Positions 40,963 through 50,650 of a stretch of DNA of 64,000 nucleotides are shown here, piece by piece (positions within the stretch are counted from its first letter, which is position 1; each line of letters opens with the position of its first letter). Both the position numbers and the translations under genes were made by a program. This DNA comes from Nocardia asteroides. Lineage in GTDB: Bacteria > Actinomycetota > Actinomycetes > Mycobacteriales > Mycobacteriaceae. The stretch is taken from positions 2,232,001-2,296,000 of the forward strand of contig NZ_CP089214.1 of assembly GCF_021183625.1 (NCBI RefSeq), in the 5' to 3' direction. The notes beneath the pieces are model-generated. The model saw only the letters and a program-made list of their open reading frames with translations, ran no database searches and was not told the origin of the DNA.

Positions 40963-40991
40963 TCCGGCGCGAGATGCCGATCCGGCGCGAG
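40957..40991. repeat. two tandem 17-bp repeats after ilvD
   Basis: TGCCGATCCGGCGCGAG occurs at 40957-40973 and again at 40975-40991, period 18. The first copy overlaps the 3' arm of the ilvD terminator, so the arm could also be formed from the second copy in part. Confidence 0.7.
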
Positions 40992-41123
40992 GTGCGCGCG
41001 TGCACGGGGTGCGCGGACGCGCGTGGTGACGTGGGGCGGCGGGTCGCCCCGGAAGTCGCGGAGCCCGCCGAACCGCCGGGGCTGCTCCGCGCGGAGCGGC
41101 CCGTCCGTACCGGCGGGCTGCGG

Positions 41124-41987
41124 TCAGCCGGCGAGCGGGTTGCCGCCGTGCAGGTACCACCAGGTCAGCGCCGCCGCGGCGACGGCGAGTACCAGGATCA
41201 GGAGCGAGCCCCAGCTGGGGCGGGTAGCCCAGCCGCGGCCGCGGTCGAGGGACCAGCGGCCGGGGCCGGTGAGCAGCACCGCGACGGCGGTGCCCGCGAG
41301 CACGCTCTCCAGCTCGACCGCGCCGGGCCCGGCCTTGTACTGGAAGCCGGGGTACATGCCCTGCTTGAAGGCCCACGCGTCGAGGATCACCGCGAGTACC
41401 GCGCCCGCGGCGAGCGGCGTCGCGAGGCCGAGCACGAGCAGGATTCCGCCGCCGATCTCCCCGGCGATGAGCAGCGGGGCCGCCAGCGAGGCGTGATCCC
41501 AGCCGCCCTGGGCCAAGAAGTCCCGGGTGCCGTCGAAGCCGGGCCCGTGGAACCAGCCGAACAACTTCTGCACACCGTGGTAGACGAAGGTCGCGCCGAC
41601 CACGAGGCGCAGCACGAACAGCCCGAAGTCCAGGGTGCCGCGCCGGTCGTCGCGGTTGCGGCGCAGGCGGTCCGGGTCGGCCGGGGCATTGGCGGCGGGC
41701 GGGATGCTGGCATAGGAGTAGGTCGCGTCGTCGGCGGGCGGCTGCGGCGCGGTGGTGGGCAGCACCTCGGTGCGTGCCTCGGCATTGGGTAGATCGTCCG
41801 GGTCGAGCCCGAGCTCGTCGTCGGTCCGCGGGACCTCCTTGCCCAGGTTCGGGCGGGCGAATTCCTGGGTCACGTGCTGGTCCATGGGGCTGCCGACATT
41901 GCCGACGGCGCCGGTCTGCGGGATGGGACCTGCGGGCGACCGGCCGGCGTCACCGGAATCCGGTGCGCCCTTCGACTTCTCCGTCAC
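41124..41987 (-). CDS. DoxX family membrane protein with acidic N-terminal extension
   Basis: A 287-residue protein. Residues 1-105 are hydrophilic, Pro/Asp-rich and probably disordered. Then comes a DoxX domain with four to five membrane helices (FGLFVLRLVVGATFVYHGVQKLFGWF; LLIAGEIGGGILLVLGLATPLAAG; PLAAGAVLAVILDAW; WGSLLILVLAVAAAALTWWYL). In mycobacteria the homologue Rv3005c (mpsA-like DoxX) forms a thiol-stress complex with SodA and SseA; neither partner is in this window. GTG 41987 has GGGTGGACGG upstream. It is divergent from the lppZ-like gene. Confidence 0.85.
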   Translation of the reverse strand: MTEKSKGAPDSGDAGRSPAGPIPQTGAVGNVGSPMDQHVTQEFARPNLGKEVPRTDDELGLDPDDLPNAEARTEVLPTTAPQPPADDATYSYASIPPAANAPADPDRLRRNRDDRRGTLDFGLFVLRLVVGATFVYHGVQKLFGWFHGPGFDGTRDFLAQGGWDHASLAAPLLIAGEIGGGILLVLGLATPLAAGAVLAVILDAWAFKQGMYPGFQYKAGPGAVELESVLAGTAVAVLLTGPGRWSLDRGRGWATRPSWGSLLILVLAVAAAALTWWYLHGGNPLAG

Positions 41988-42096
41988 AACCGTCCACCCT
42001 AGGCCGAATCGGGCGACGCGCGGAATGGTTCCCCGCGGTGTGTCCGGTTCGGGGGTGGAGCGGCGTGCCGCGAAGTTCTTCCGTAACGTCTGAACC

Positions 42097-43200
42097 ATGA
42101 ATGTGGTTGCCGTCGGCCGGGTGGCGCTCGGCCTGGTGCTCGCCTCGACCGTGCTCGCCGGCTGCGCCCGCTTCGACGACTCCGCGTCGAGCCCGTTCAC
42201 CCCGGAGCCGACCTTCGGCGGCGCCGAGATCGGGCCGAGCGAGAAGCAGCCGCCGTCCTCGACGCCGCGGCCGACCGGGCCGTGCATCGACCCGGATCCG
42301 GCGGTCGTCGCGACCTGCCTGGACCCCACCGCGGGGCTGGTCGCCGTCGGCGACGGCGCGCTGGTGGCGGAGCGGCGCACCGGGCGCATCCTCAAGGTGG
42401 TTCCGGAGCAGCCCCCGGTCGAGATCGCCAGGATCGACGTGGACGGCTCCGGCGACGGCGGGCTCAACGACCTCGCGCTCTCGCCCACCTACCGGGAGGA
42501 CGGGCTGATCTACGCCTACGTCACCACCGGGTCGGACAACCGGGTGGTGCGGATCGCGGCGGGCGGACCGCCCAAGGAGATCCTCACCGGGATCCCGAAG
42601 GGGGCCACCGGCAACCACGGCGCGCTGGAGTTCGTGACGCCGGAGAAGTTGCTCGTGCTCACCGGCGACGCCGGGAATCCCGGCGCCGCGCAGGCGCCCG
42701 GCACGCTGGCGGGCAAGCTGCTGAGCATCACGAACCCGCGCTCCGGTGGCGGGGTGCGGCCCGAGACGCTGCTCTCCGGGATCGGCACCGCGGGCGACGT
42801 GTGCCGGGACGCGGTGGACGGGGTGTGGATCACCGACCGCACCGCCACCGAGGACCGGTTGCAGCGGCTCGGGCCGGACAACACCGCGATCACCGCCTGG
42901 ACCTGGCCGGATCGCCCCGGCGTCGCCGGCTGCGCGACCACCGCCGACGGGGTGGCGGTCGCGCTCGGCAATGCCAGGGCGCTGGCGCTGGTGACGGCGG
43001 ATCCGGCGACGCGGGCGGTGACGACGGCGCCGACGCTCTTCGCGCAGGACAAGTACGGGCGGCTCAACGGGGCGACGCCGGGGCCGGACGGTGCCGTGTG
43101 GGTCGGGACCATCAACAAGGACGGTGGGCAGCCGGGGCCCAATGACGACCGGGTCGTGCGGATTCCGCCGCCCGCCGGTGGTGGAGGTGGTCCGGACTAG
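42097..43200 (+). CDS. lppZ: lipoprotein, PQQ-dependent sugar dehydrogenase-like (LppZ homologue)
   Basis: A 367-residue lipoprotein. The signal peptide ends in the lipobox VLAGC (acylated Cys near residue 23). A 40-residue linker follows, then a six-bladed glucose/sorbosone dehydrogenase-type propeller (GGLNDLALSPTYREDGLIYAYVT; GNHGALEFVTPEKLLVLTGDAG). The enzymatic residues and PQQ need are not verified, so catalysis is uncertain. It occupies the place of lppZ (Rv3006). Confidence 0.88.
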   Translation: MNVVAVGRVALGLVLASTVLAGCARFDDSASSPFTPEPTFGGAEIGPSEKQPPSSTPRPTGPCIDPDPAVVATCLDPTAGLVAVGDGALVAERRTGRILKVVPEQPPVEIARIDVDGSGDGGLNDLALSPTYREDGLIYAYVTTGSDNRVVRIAAGGPPKEILTGIPKGATGNHGALEFVTPEKLLVLTGDAGNPGAAQAPGTLAGKLLSITNPRSGGGVRPETLLSGIGTAGDVCRDAVDGVWITDRTATEDRLQRLGPDNTAITAWTWPDRPGVAGCATTADGVAVALGNARALALVTADPATRAVTTAPTLFAQDKYGRLNGATPGPDGAVWVGTINKDGGQPGPNDDRVVRIPPPAGGGGGPD

Positions 43201-43221
43201 CGTCCGGAAAGGGGGGTTTTC

Positions 43222-43239
43222 CCGGGGGCAAGCCCCCGG
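43222..43239. terminator. probable terminator after the lppZ-like gene
   Basis: CCGGGGGC-AA-GCCCCCGG, a perfect 8-bp G/C-only inverted repeat 21 bases after the stop. The loop is very short, so pairing of the innermost bases is unlikely. Confidence 0.45.
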
Positions 43240-43273
43240 ACCCCCGGTTCCGCCTGTCGGCGGGGACGCCGGG

Positions 43274-43328
43274 CCGGGCGGCCCGACCCGCCGGTGCCCA
43301 CCCGGGCGGCCCGACCCGCGGGTGCCCG
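43274..43328. repeat. two direct repeats of about 27 bp before gatB
   Basis: CCGGGCGGCCCGACCCG at 43274-43290 and 43302-43318, each followed by a near-identical ten-base GC(C/G)GGTGCCC(A/G)-like end; period 28. The second copy ends 15 bases from the gatB stop. Confidence 0.6.
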
Positions 43329-43343
43329 CCTGGGCCACCCGGT

Positions 43344-44849
43344 TCAGGCGCAGGCGGCGAGGACGAGTTCGCGGACTCGGGCGGCGTCGGCCTGGCCGCG
43401 CGTCGCCTTCATGACGTCGCCGACGATCTTGCCCGCCGCCTGCACCTTGCCGGAGCGGATCTTGTCGGCGATGTCGGGGTTGGCGGCGAGCGCCTTCGCC
43501 ACCTCGGCCTGCAGCGCGCTCTCGTCGCTGACCATGCCGAGCCCCTTCGCCTCGACGATGGCGGCGGGCTCGCCCTCGCCGTCGAGGACCAGGTCGACGA
43601 CCTGCTTGGCGACCTTGTTGTTCACCGTCTTGGCCTCGACCAGCCCGATCACGGCGGCGACCTGGGCCGGGGTGATGGGCAGCTCGTCGAGCGCGACCCC
43701 GCGCTCCTTGGCCTTCTCGGTGAGGTAGGCGACCCACCAGGAGCGCGCCTCGTTGGCCGAGGCACCCGCGTCGACGGTGGCGATGATGAGGTCGAGCGCG
43801 CCCGCGTTCACCAGGTCGCGCATGACCTCGTCGGAGAGCCCCCAGTCGGACTGGATGCGGGCCCGGCGCAGCCACGGGTACTCCGGGATGGTGCCGCGCA
43901 GCCGCTCGACCCACGCGGGGTCCGGCGCGATCGGCTCCAGGTCCGGCTCCGGGAAGTAGCGGTAGTCCTCGGCGGTCTCCTTGCGGCGGCCGGGCGAGGT
44001 GGAGCCATCGGCCTCGAGGAAGTGCCTGGTCTCCTGCACGATCTCGCCGCCGCCGGTGAGCACGGCGGCCTGCCTGCGCATCTCGTAGCGGACGGCGACC
44101 TCGACGCTGCGCAGCGAGTTCACGTTCTTGGTCTCGGTGCGGGTGCCGAAGACGTCGGCGCCGATCGGCATGAGCGAGACGTTGGCGTCGCAGCGCAGCG
44201 AGCCCTGGTCCATCCGGACATCGGAGACGTCCAGCGACTTCAGCAGGGTACGCAGCGCGGTGACGTAGGCGCGGGCCACCTCGGGGGCGCGCTCCCCCGC
44301 CCCGGTGATCGGCTTGGTGACGATCTCGATGAGCGGCACCCCGGCCCGGTTGTAGTCGAGCAGCGAGTGGCTGGCGCCGTGGATGCGCCCGGTCGCGCCG
44401 CCGACGTGCAGCGACTTGCCGGTGTCCTCCTCCATGTGCGCGCGCTCGATGTCGACCCGGAAGGTGCTGCCGTCGTCGAGCACCACGTCCAGGTAGCCGT
44501 TCTGCGCGATCGGCTCGTCGTACTGGCTGATCTGGTAGTTCTTCGGCTGGTCCGGGTAGAAGTAGTTCTTCCTGGCGAACCGGCCCCACGGCGTGATCGT
44601 GCAGTTCAGCGCGAGCCCGATCCGGATGGCGGACTCGACCGCCTGCTGGTTCACCACCGGAAGCGCGCCGGGCAGCCCGAGGCACACCGGGCACACCTGG
44701 GTATTCGGCTCGGCGCCGAATTCGGTGGGGCAGCCGCAGAACATCTTGGTCGCGGTGGACAACTCGACGTGGACCTCCATGCCGAGCACCGGCTCGAACC
44801 GGGAGAGGACGTCGGCGTAGTCCAGCAGATCGACCGTGGGTGCGCTCAT
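43344..44849 (-). CDS. gatB: Asp/Glu-tRNA(Asn/Gln) amidotransferase subunit B
   Basis: The tRNA-binding and kinase subunit of GatCAB, which turns Glu-tRNA(Gln) into Gln-tRNA(Gln). The 501-residue product has the start [37 protein letters not shown] (zinc cysteines), [16 protein letters not shown] and EIVTKP, and a C-terminal YqeY-like tail. gatA and gatC are not next to it and not in the window. It complements gltX and tRNA-Gln at 20 kb. ATG 44849. Confidence 0.97.
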   Translation of the reverse strand: MSAPTVDLLDYADVLSRFEPVLGMEVHVELSTATKMFCGCPTEFGAEPNTQVCPVCLGLPGALPVVNQQAVESAIRIGLALNCTITPWGRFARKNYFYPDQPKNYQISQYDEPIAQNGYLDVVLDDGSTFRVDIERAHMEEDTGKSLHVGGATGRIHGASHSLLDYNRAGVPLIEIVTKPITGAGERAPEVARAYVTALRTLLKSLDVSDVRMDQGSLRCDANVSLMPIGADVFGTRTETKNVNSLRSVEVAVRYEMRRQAAVLTGGGEIVQETRHFLEADGSTSPGRRKETAEDYRYFPEPDLEPIAPDPAWVERLRGTIPEYPWLRRARIQSDWGLSDEVMRDLVNAGALDLIIATVDAGASANEARSWWVAYLTEKAKERGVALDELPITPAQVAAVIGLVEAKTVNNKVAKQVVDLVLDGEGEPAAIVEAKGLGMVSDESALQAEVAKALAANPDIADKIRSGKVQAAGKIVGDVMKATRGQADAARVRELVLAACA

Positions 44850-44869
44850 GCGCCCAGTCTAAATAAGGC

Positions 44870-46252
44870 TCAGCGCGGCGGAATCCGGGTGGTCAGCCAG
44901 TCGGTCATATACGCGAGCGCGGCCGGGTCGATCGTGGTCTCGATGGCCGCGTACTCCGAGGGCGAGCCGGTGCCCGCCGGCTGCAGCAGGTGGTTCAGCC
45001 CGGGGAAGGTGTGCACGGTCGGGTCGGGGGCACCGGCCAGCAGGTCGCGCATGGGCTGCTCGCTCTGCGCGGGCGGCACCTGCAGGTCCTTGCCGCCGAA
45101 GACGGCGAGCGTCGGCACCCGGACGGCGCGCAGCGCGGGCGCCGGGTCGTAGGCGAGGAAGGAGCGCATGACCGGCGCCTCCTGGGCGTCCAGCGCGGCC
45201 GGGGTGCTGCGCTGCTCCGGCGGCAGCCCCGCCTCCTGCCGCTCGGTGGCGGCCCGCGCCGCCGCGGTGTCACCGGCGACGAGCAGCGCCGACCACTCGG
45301 CGACGTACTCCTGCTGCGCCCGCGCCTCCTCGGGGGTGGCGCCCGCCGCGGTGAGCAGCAGCCCGTTCTGCTCGATCAGCACGTCCCGGCCCGGCACCGA
45401 GGGCCCGGCCATGAGGACGAGGAAGTCGATCTGCTCGCCCTGCTTCGCGGCGGCCAGCGGCGCGAGGTAGCCGCCCTCGCTGTGCCCGAAGAGCCCGATC
45501 CGGCCCTGATCGATCTCGGAGCGGCCGCGCAGGAAGGTGGTGCCCGCGGCGATGTCGCCGGCGAGCACGTCGTAGGTGGCCGTGTTCAGGTCGCCGCCGG
45601 TGCCGCCGACGCCGCGGTCGTCGGTGCGCAGCACGGCGTACCCGGCGCGGGTCAGGGTGTCGGCGACGAGCAGGAAGACCTTGTGGCCCATCAGCTCTTC
45701 GTCGCGGTTCTGCGGGCCGCTGCCGGTGACGAGCTGCACGGCGGGGAACGGGCCGGTGCCATCGGGCAGCGTGAGGGTGCCCGCGACGGTGATGTCGCCG
45801 CTGGTGTAGCTGACGTCCTCGGAGCGGTACGGGAAGGGCGGCTTCGGCTCCTGCGGCCGGGCGGGCGGCGGCAGCGCGCCGCGCTCCAGGCTCAGCGGGA
45901 AGCTCTGCCCGGCCTGGGTGAAGTCACCGGTGATCCGGTCGTCGGCATAGCGGCCCTGGAAGACCGGGTCGCCCGGGATGTCCTGAAGCGCGAACCGGAC
46001 CTTCTCGGGATCGGTGGTGACCTCGGTGAGCGGCCCGTCCTGGACGCCCTGCGCCGGGATGTCGATGGTGGCTCCGCCGTCGGCGAAGGTGACCCCGATG
46101 GGCAGCGGCTGCCCCGGCACCTCGATCGAGCCGTGCCACTCCCCCGCGACAGGGTCCGCGGGCGCGCTGTCGCCGGAGCACCCGGCGACGAGGGCGAGGA
46201 TCGCGAGCAGGACTATCGGGAGCAGCCGTCGATCGCGCATGGTTCCAGTCAT
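44870..46252 (-). CDS. lipoprotein alpha/beta hydrolase
   Basis: A 460-residue exported lipoprotein with lipobox LVAGC after a 20-residue signal. Residues ~30-130 are a beta-rich DUF3887-like domain found before hydrolase domains (GEWHGSIEVPGQPLPIGVTF). The hydrolase domain carries VTGSGPQNRDEE, the nucleophile GHSEGG, the acid in VFGGKDLQV and the His in FPGLNHLLQ. Similar proteins are esterases or peptidase-like enzymes of the cell envelope. ATG 46252 is used; ATG 46240 gives an equally good signal peptide. It ends 20 bases before gatB. Confidence 0.88.
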   Translation of the reverse strand: MTGTMRDRRLLPIVLLAILALVAGCSGDSAPADPVAGEWHGSIEVPGQPLPIGVTFADGGATIDIPAQGVQDGPLTEVTTDPEKVRFALQDIPGDPVFQGRYADDRITGDFTQAGQSFPLSLERGALPPPARPQEPKPPFPYRSEDVSYTSGDITVAGTLTLPDGTGPFPAVQLVTGSGPQNRDEELMGHKVFLLVADTLTRAGYAVLRTDDRGVGGTGGDLNTATYDVLAGDIAAGTTFLRGRSEIDQGRIGLFGHSEGGYLAPLAAAKQGEQIDFLVLMAGPSVPGRDVLIEQNGLLLTAAGATPEEARAQQEYVAEWSALLVAGDTAAARAATERQEAGLPPEQRSTPAALDAQEAPVMRSFLAYDPAPALRAVRVPTLAVFGGKDLQVPPAQSEQPMRDLLAGAPDPTVHTFPGLNHLLQPAGTGSPSEYAAIETTIDPAALAYMTDWLTTRIPPR

Positions 46253-46294
46253 ACCCGTTCCGGGGCGGCGCGGAACTCGAGTCCGAGCCCGGCT

Positions 46295-46738
46295 CTACAT
46301 TCCGCGCACGTACGCGATGGACCCGGCGATGGCGTCCATGTCCATCCGCAGCGACGGATCCCGCTCCTGCACCTCGGCGAACTCGAGCAGCGCGTCGGCG
46401 ACGGTGCTGCGCCTGGCCACGCCGATCAACTCCTGCCGGACGTACTCGCCGAGCGGGAGCCCGGCGGCATCGGCCCTGCGGGCGAAGACCGCGACCGCCT
46501 CGGTGGGCAGGTCGTAGTGGCTCCACAGCGCGACGGCGTCCGGCTCGGCGAGGCTCGGCTCCGGAACGCCGCGCTCGGCGCGGAACTCGACCACGCCGTC
46601 GATCGGCACCCGGCGGCGCGCCAGCGTCAGCAGTTCCTGGCGGACGTGCTGCTCCGGCGAGCGGCCGTCGGCCCTGGCCCGGCGGCGCAGCACCGCCGCG
46701 GCCGCCTCCGGTAGTTCGTCCACACGCAGATCGACCAT
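46295..46738 (-). CDS. protein with two tandem FitA-like (RHH) antitoxin-type motifs
   Basis: A 147-residue protein made of two similar halves. LPEAAAAVLRRRARADGRSP...HVRQELLTLARR (residues ~8-41) and LPTEAVAVFARRADAAGLPL...YVRQELIGVARR (~75-108) both match the N-terminal pattern of FitA/VapB-type ribbon-helix-helix antitoxins. No PIN-domain toxin lies beside it. It may be an orphan antitoxin or a fused transcription factor. ATG 46738 starts MVDLRVDEL. Its stop is 42 bases from the start of the lipoprotein gene. Confidence 0.7.
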   Translation of the reverse strand: MVDLRVDELPEAAAAVLRRRARADGRSPEQHVRQELLTLARRRVPIDGVVEFRAERGVPEPSLAEPDAVALWSHYDLPTEAVAVFARRADAAGLPLGEYVRQELIGVARRSTVADALLEFAEVQERDPSLRMDMDAIAGSIAYVRGM

Positions 46739-46802
46739 GGCGGACAGGCTAATGGTCCCCGCCGCGGCGCGCAGCCCCCGGTCCGCCAAGCCCCCTGCGC
46801 GC

Positions 46803-47837
46803 TCAGCCGAAGAAGGCCTCGGCCTCGCGGTAGCGATCGGCCGGAACCCGCTTGAGCTGCTTGGTCGCCTCGGCCAGCGGCACCAGGTCGATGGCGGTGC
46901 CGCGCAGCGCCACCATCTGGCCGAAACGGCCCGCGTGCACCGCCTCGGCGGCATGCAGGCCGAACCGGGTGGCGAGCACCCGGTCGTACGGGGTCGGGCT
47001 GCCGCCGCGCTGCACGTGGCCGAGCACGGTGGTGCGCACCTCCTTGCCGATGCGCCGCTCGATCTCGACGCCGAGCTGCTGCGCGACGCCGGTGAAGCGC
47101 TCGTGCCCGAACTCGTCGATGCCGCCCTCGCGCAGCGCGAAGCCGGAGTCCTCGGCCGGGTGCGAGCCCTCGGCGACCACGCAGATGAAGTGCTTGTCGC
47201 CGCGCTGGAAGCGGCGCTTGATCATGGCGCAGACCTCGGCCACGTCGAACGGCTCCTCCGGGACGAGGGTGAGGTGCGCGCCCGCCGCCATGCCCGCGTT
47301 GATCGCGATCCAGCCCGCGTGCCTGCCCATGACCTCGACCAGCATGACGCGCTGGTGCGATTCCGCGGTGGTGTGCAGCCGGTCGATGGCCTCGGTGGCG
47401 ATGGAGAGCGCGGTGTCGTGGCCGAAGGTGACGTCGGTGCAGTCGATGTCGTTGTCGATGGTCTTGGGCACGCCGACCACGGGGACGCCCTCGTCGGCGA
47501 GCCAGCTGGCGGCGGTCAGGGTGCCCTCGCCGCCGATCGGGATGAGGGCCTCGATGCCGTTGTCGTCCAGCGTCCGCTTGATCTGGCCGAGCCCGGCGAG
47601 CAGCACGTCCGGGTTGGTGCGGGCGGTGCCGAGGATGGTGCCGCCCTTGGTGAGCAGCCGATCGGTGCGGTCGTCGTTCTGGATGACGATCTTGCGGTCC
47701 TCCAATAGCCCGCGCCAGCCGTCCTGGAAGCCGACCACCGCGTCCCCGTAGCGGCCGTTCGCGGTGCGAACGACGGCTCGGATCACGGCATTCAGTCCCG
47801 GACAGTCCCCGCCTCCGGTCAAGACTCCGATGCGCAT
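46803..47837 (-). CDS. pfkA: 6-phosphofructokinase (group III, ATP-type signature)
   Basis: Phosphorylates fructose 6-phosphate in glycolysis. The 344-residue product has [56 protein letters not shown] and [16 protein letters not shown]. Gly in the GGEG position favours ATP over PPi, while Lys in PKTIDND is the mixed group III feature of actinobacterial PfkA. ATG 47837 (MRIGVLTGG) is the family start, not the 47864 codon. It corresponds to Rv3010c, which also follows gatB. Confidence 0.96.
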   Translation of the reverse strand: MRIGVLTGGGDCPGLNAVIRAVVRTANGRYGDAVVGFQDGWRGLLEDRKIVIQNDDRTDRLLTKGGTILGTARTNPDVLLAGLGQIKRTLDDNGIEALIPIGGEGTLTAASWLADEGVPVVGVPKTIDNDIDCTDVTFGHDTALSIATEAIDRLHTTAESHQRVMLVEVMGRHAGWIAINAGMAAGAHLTLVPEEPFDVAEVCAMIKRRFQRGDKHFICVVAEGSHPAEDSGFALREGGIDEFGHERFTGVAQQLGVEIERRIGKEVRTTVLGHVQRGGSPTPYDRVLATRFGLHAAEAVHAGRFGQMVALRGTAIDLVPLAEATKQLKRVPADRYREAEAFFG

Positions 47838-47904
47838 GGCGTTCATCTTGCCCCGCAGCGCCATCCGGTGCCGCTCCGCCCCCGTGAACCCTGGGTAACG
47901 GGAA

Positions 47905-48792
47905 TCAGCGCCCGCACTTGCCGCTCGGCAGCTCCCTCAGGTGCGCCGCGAGCACCGTCGCCATCCGGTTCAGCGTTTGCATGCCGTCGCTGAAGGCGCC
48001 GGAGTCCGGCTTGGCGGCGACGGCCACCGCGACCTGCCCGGACGGCCCGTCGAGCAGGCCGAACTGCCGCACCAGGTAGTCGCCGGACGGGTCGGGGCCC
48101 CAGCCGCCCTTGAAGTCGGCGCCTGCGATGCTGCCCATCCCCCACCGGTGCGCGGGCACGATCTCGGCCATCAGCGAGGTGACGCCGGCGGAGCCGCTCA
48201 GACAGGGCAGCTTCGCGGCGAACCTCACCTGGTCGGCCAGGCTCCACTCGGCCTGGCCGAAGGCCGAGTGCTCGGCGCGGGGGCGGGTGGCGGGCACCGT
48301 CGTGGTGGTGTCGCCGCCCTCGCGCAGCACCGCCTCGACGGCGGTGGCCGCCTCCTGCCCCGATCCGAGCGACTGCCAGAGCGCGTCGGCCGCGGTGTTG
48401 TCCGATTCGGTGATCGCGGCGGTGGCGGCGTAGGTGTTGGTGCCCGGCACCTTGCGCTGCGCGGCCAGCACCAGCGGGACCTTGATGGTCGACCAGGCCG
48501 GGCCGGTACTCCAGGTGCCGAAGCTCAGCGCCGAGGTGCCGCCGACCGGCATCGCCGCGAGCCCGATCGTGCCGCGGGTGCTCGCCTGGAGCTCGGCGAA
48601 GTCGGCGGCGAGGGTGCCGGGCAGCGCGTACGACAGGTCGTGCTGCTCGGTGCGGGCCGCGGCCTCGGTGATGGTGGTCTCGTCGGTCCCGGAGACGTTC
48701 GTACCGGTCGCACACGAGGTGAGCAGGGTGGCCGCCGCGAGCACGGCGCAGCCGATGACCGCGCGGACACGGCCGGATCGATCAGCAGACAT
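47905..48792 (-). CDS. lipoprotein with class A beta-lactamase-like fold
   Basis: A 295-residue lipoprotein (lipobox LLTSC, Cys27). The three motifs of penicillin-recognising enzymes are visible: S101-T-I-K104, S130-D-N132 and K228-G-G. The region where class A beta-lactamases carry Glu166 is not recognisable, so deacylation and beta-lactam resistance are doubtful. A binding or peptidase-like role at the wall is possible. It is a clear paralogue of the gene at 61153-62070. ATG 48792 has GAGGA directly upstream. Confidence 0.85.
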   Translation of the reverse strand: MSADRSGRVRAVIGCAVLAAATLLTSCATGTNVSGTDETTITEAAARTEQHDLSYALPGTLAADFAELQASTRGTIGLAAMPVGGTSALSFGTWSTGPAWSTIKVPLVLAAQRKVPGTNTYAATAAITESDNTAADALWQSLGSGQEAATAVEAVLREGGDTTTTVPATRPRAEHSAFGQAEWSLADQVRFAAKLPCLSGSAGVTSLMAEIVPAHRWGMGSIAGADFKGGWGPDPSGDYLVRQFGLLDGPSGQVAVAVAAKPDSGAFSDGMQTLNRMATVLAAHLRELPSGKCGR

Positions 48793-48909
48793 TCCTCGAC
48801 ACATTCTCGTTGCGAAACTTCCGCACAACGTACTGTGTCCGCGCCCGGCGCGCCGCATCGATCGGCGGCCGGGCCTACCTTCCGGGGTGTGCTCGCGGAT
48901 CGCCCGACG

Positions 48910-49332
48910 TCAATCGCGCAGCGGCCGCCAGGTGGCCACGCCCCAGATCACCACCGCGTTCAGCGCGATGATCAGGATCGACCACCACGGGTAGTAGGGC
49001 AGCCAGAGGAAGTTGCCGACGATGGAGACCGCCGCGATCATGATCGCCGTCACCCGCGCCCAGCCCGCCCCGGTGACCAGCCCGAGTCCGGCGAGCACGA
49101 GCAGCACGCCGAGCACGATGTGGATCCAGCCCCAGGTCGTCAGGTCGAAGGCGTAGACGTACTCCGGGCCCGCGACGAACAGCTCGTCGTCGAGCACCGC
49201 CGAGATGCCCTCCAGCAGCGAGAGCGCGCCGACGGTGAGCAGCAGGATCGAGGCGCCGATGGAGGTGCCCGCCGCCAGGCCCTGCCGGAGTGTGTGGTCC
49301 TGCTCGATGTGCGTTTCGGTCGTGTGCGTCAT
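48910..49332 (-). CDS. small integral membrane protein (DUF7144-like)
   Basis: A 140-residue protein with four membrane helices, beginning with a His/Thr/Glu-rich tail. GASILLLTVGALSLLEGISAVL and the central DLTTWGWIHIVLGVLLVLAGLGLVTG match a family widespread in actinobacteria and known only as DUF7144. Its function is unknown. ATG 49332 follows GGAAGGGGTCGAGG. It lies 30 bases after the permease gene on the same strand. Confidence 0.8.
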   Translation of the reverse strand: MTHTTETHIEQDHTLRQGLAAGTSIGASILLLTVGALSLLEGISAVLDDELFVAGPEYVYAFDLTTWGWIHIVLGVLLVLAGLGLVTGAGWARVTAIMIAAVSIVGNFLWLPYYPWWSILIIALNAVVIWGVATWRPLRD

Positions 49333-49362
49333 CCTCGACCCCTTCCGTTGGTGGACGCGCCC

Positions 49363-50466
49363 TCACCCTCCCGCCGCGGCCGGGCCGGGCGCCTCATCCG
49401 TTTCGGGTGAATCCGCCGCGCGGCCGCTGCTGCCGATGAGCACGTCCACCCAGCGGGTGGAGGGATCGATGTCGAGCAGCAGCGCCTTGGCGAGCAGGGT
49501 GAGCGGCACCGCGAGCAGCGCGCCGAGCGCGCCGAGCACCCACCCCCAGAACACCAGCGAGAGGAAGGTGACGGTGACGCTCAGCCCCACCGCGTCGCCG
49601 ACGAACTTGGGCTGGATGATCGACTGGATCACGAAGTTGATCACCGAGTAGACGACGAGCACCCAGAGCATGAGGGAGGGGCCGCCCTCCAGCAGCGCCA
49701 GCGCGGCGGGCGGGATCACGCCGATGACGAAGCCGATGTTCGGGATGTAGTTGGTGACGAAGGAGACCAGCGCCCAGAGCACCGGAAGCGGCACCCCGAG
49801 CAGCCACAGCGCCGTGCCGTCGAAGACCGCGACCACGAAGCCGAAGACGGTCGAGACCACCAGGTAGGAGCGGGTGCCGTGCACGAAGGTGGCGAAGGCG
49901 GCGGCGATGTCGGGGCGCATCCGGGTGACCACCGCCATGCGCGAGCCGATGCTCATGCCGTCGAAGGCCATGAACATCAGCAGCGCGAGCACGAACACCA
50001 GGTTCGTGAGCACGCCGAGCAGCCCGCCGAGCACGCCGTCCAGCGTGGCGACGACGGTGCCGACATCGATCTCGCTGAGCGCGGCGTGGATCCGGTCCTG
50101 CGAGATGCCCGCGTTCGCCAGCTGCTCGCGCGCGGTGTCGAGCAGGGCGGTCAGCTCGTCGGCGTAGCGCGGCAGCTCGGAGGCGAGCTGCGCCGCCGAG
50201 AAGAGCAGCGCGGCGACCAGCGCGACCAGCACGACGACGACGGCGCCGAGCGCGGCGAGCAGCCCGAGCCAGCCGGGGCCGCCGCGGCTGCGCACCCAGC
50301 CCTGCACCGGCTGCACCGCGACGGTGAGCATGAGCGCGAGGAAGACCGGGCCGAGCACGCCGGCGAAGGCCCGCATGCCGACCACGACGACGACGGCGCC
50401 CGCGCCGGCGAGCAGGACGATCAGCCCGCGCGGGATCGACCACCCCGCCGCCCCGTCCGGGGACAC
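49363..50466 (-). CDS. AI-2E family transporter (PerM-like permease)
   Basis: A 367-residue membrane protein of the AI-2E/PerM family with about eight helices. It has the central hydrophilic segment of the family, followed by FVTNYIPNIGFVIGVIPPAALALL and the conserved IIQPKFVGDAVGLSVTVTFLSLVFWGWVLG. Members export signalling molecules or ions (Na+/H+ for some), and the substrate cannot be named. A short acidic Pro-rich tail ends the protein. ATG 50466. Confidence 0.88.
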   Translation of the reverse strand: MSPDGAAGWSIPRGLIVLLAGAGAVVVVVGMRAFAGVLGPVFLALMLTVAVQPVQGWVRSRGGPGWLGLLAALGAVVVVLVALVAALLFSAAQLASELPRYADELTALLDTAREQLANAGISQDRIHAALSEIDVGTVVATLDGVLGGLLGVLTNLVFVLALLMFMAFDGMSIGSRMAVVTRMRPDIAAAFATFVHGTRSYLVVSTVFGFVVAVFDGTALWLLGVPLPVLWALVSFVTNYIPNIGFVIGVIPPAALALLEGGPSLMLWVLVVYSVINFVIQSIIQPKFVGDAVGLSVTVTFLSLVFWGWVLGALGALLAVPLTLLAKALLLDIDPSTRWVDVLIGSSGRAADSPETDEAPGPAAAGG

Positions 50467-50650
50467 GGCGGCGCCCCTACCCCGCGGCGATCGGGCCGGG
50501 CCGACTTCGTGCGGCGCGGGAGCTGTCCACCCGGTTTCCGGCCACGGGAGCGTCCTTTCGTCCGCGGACGCGCTCCGGTGGCGCGCCCGCGCACGAGGCT
50601 AAGCGCGGCGCCGGTGCCGCCGCCTCGCCCGAATCGGGTGAAATCCCCGG

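Noticed and set aside
38491..41376. 961-codon minus-strand open frame over ilvD
   Set aside because: Antisense to ilvD and the PH-domain gene, whose motifs are clear on the plus strand.
41950..44694. 914-codon minus-strand open frame
   Set aside because: Crosses lppZ-like and gatB genes in a wrong frame; its sequence is Arg/Gly/Ala-rich shadow.
47905..48792. calling the SxxK/SDN/KGG lipoprotein a functional class A beta-lactamase
   Set aside because: The Glu166 motif is not visible, so resistance function is not supported.
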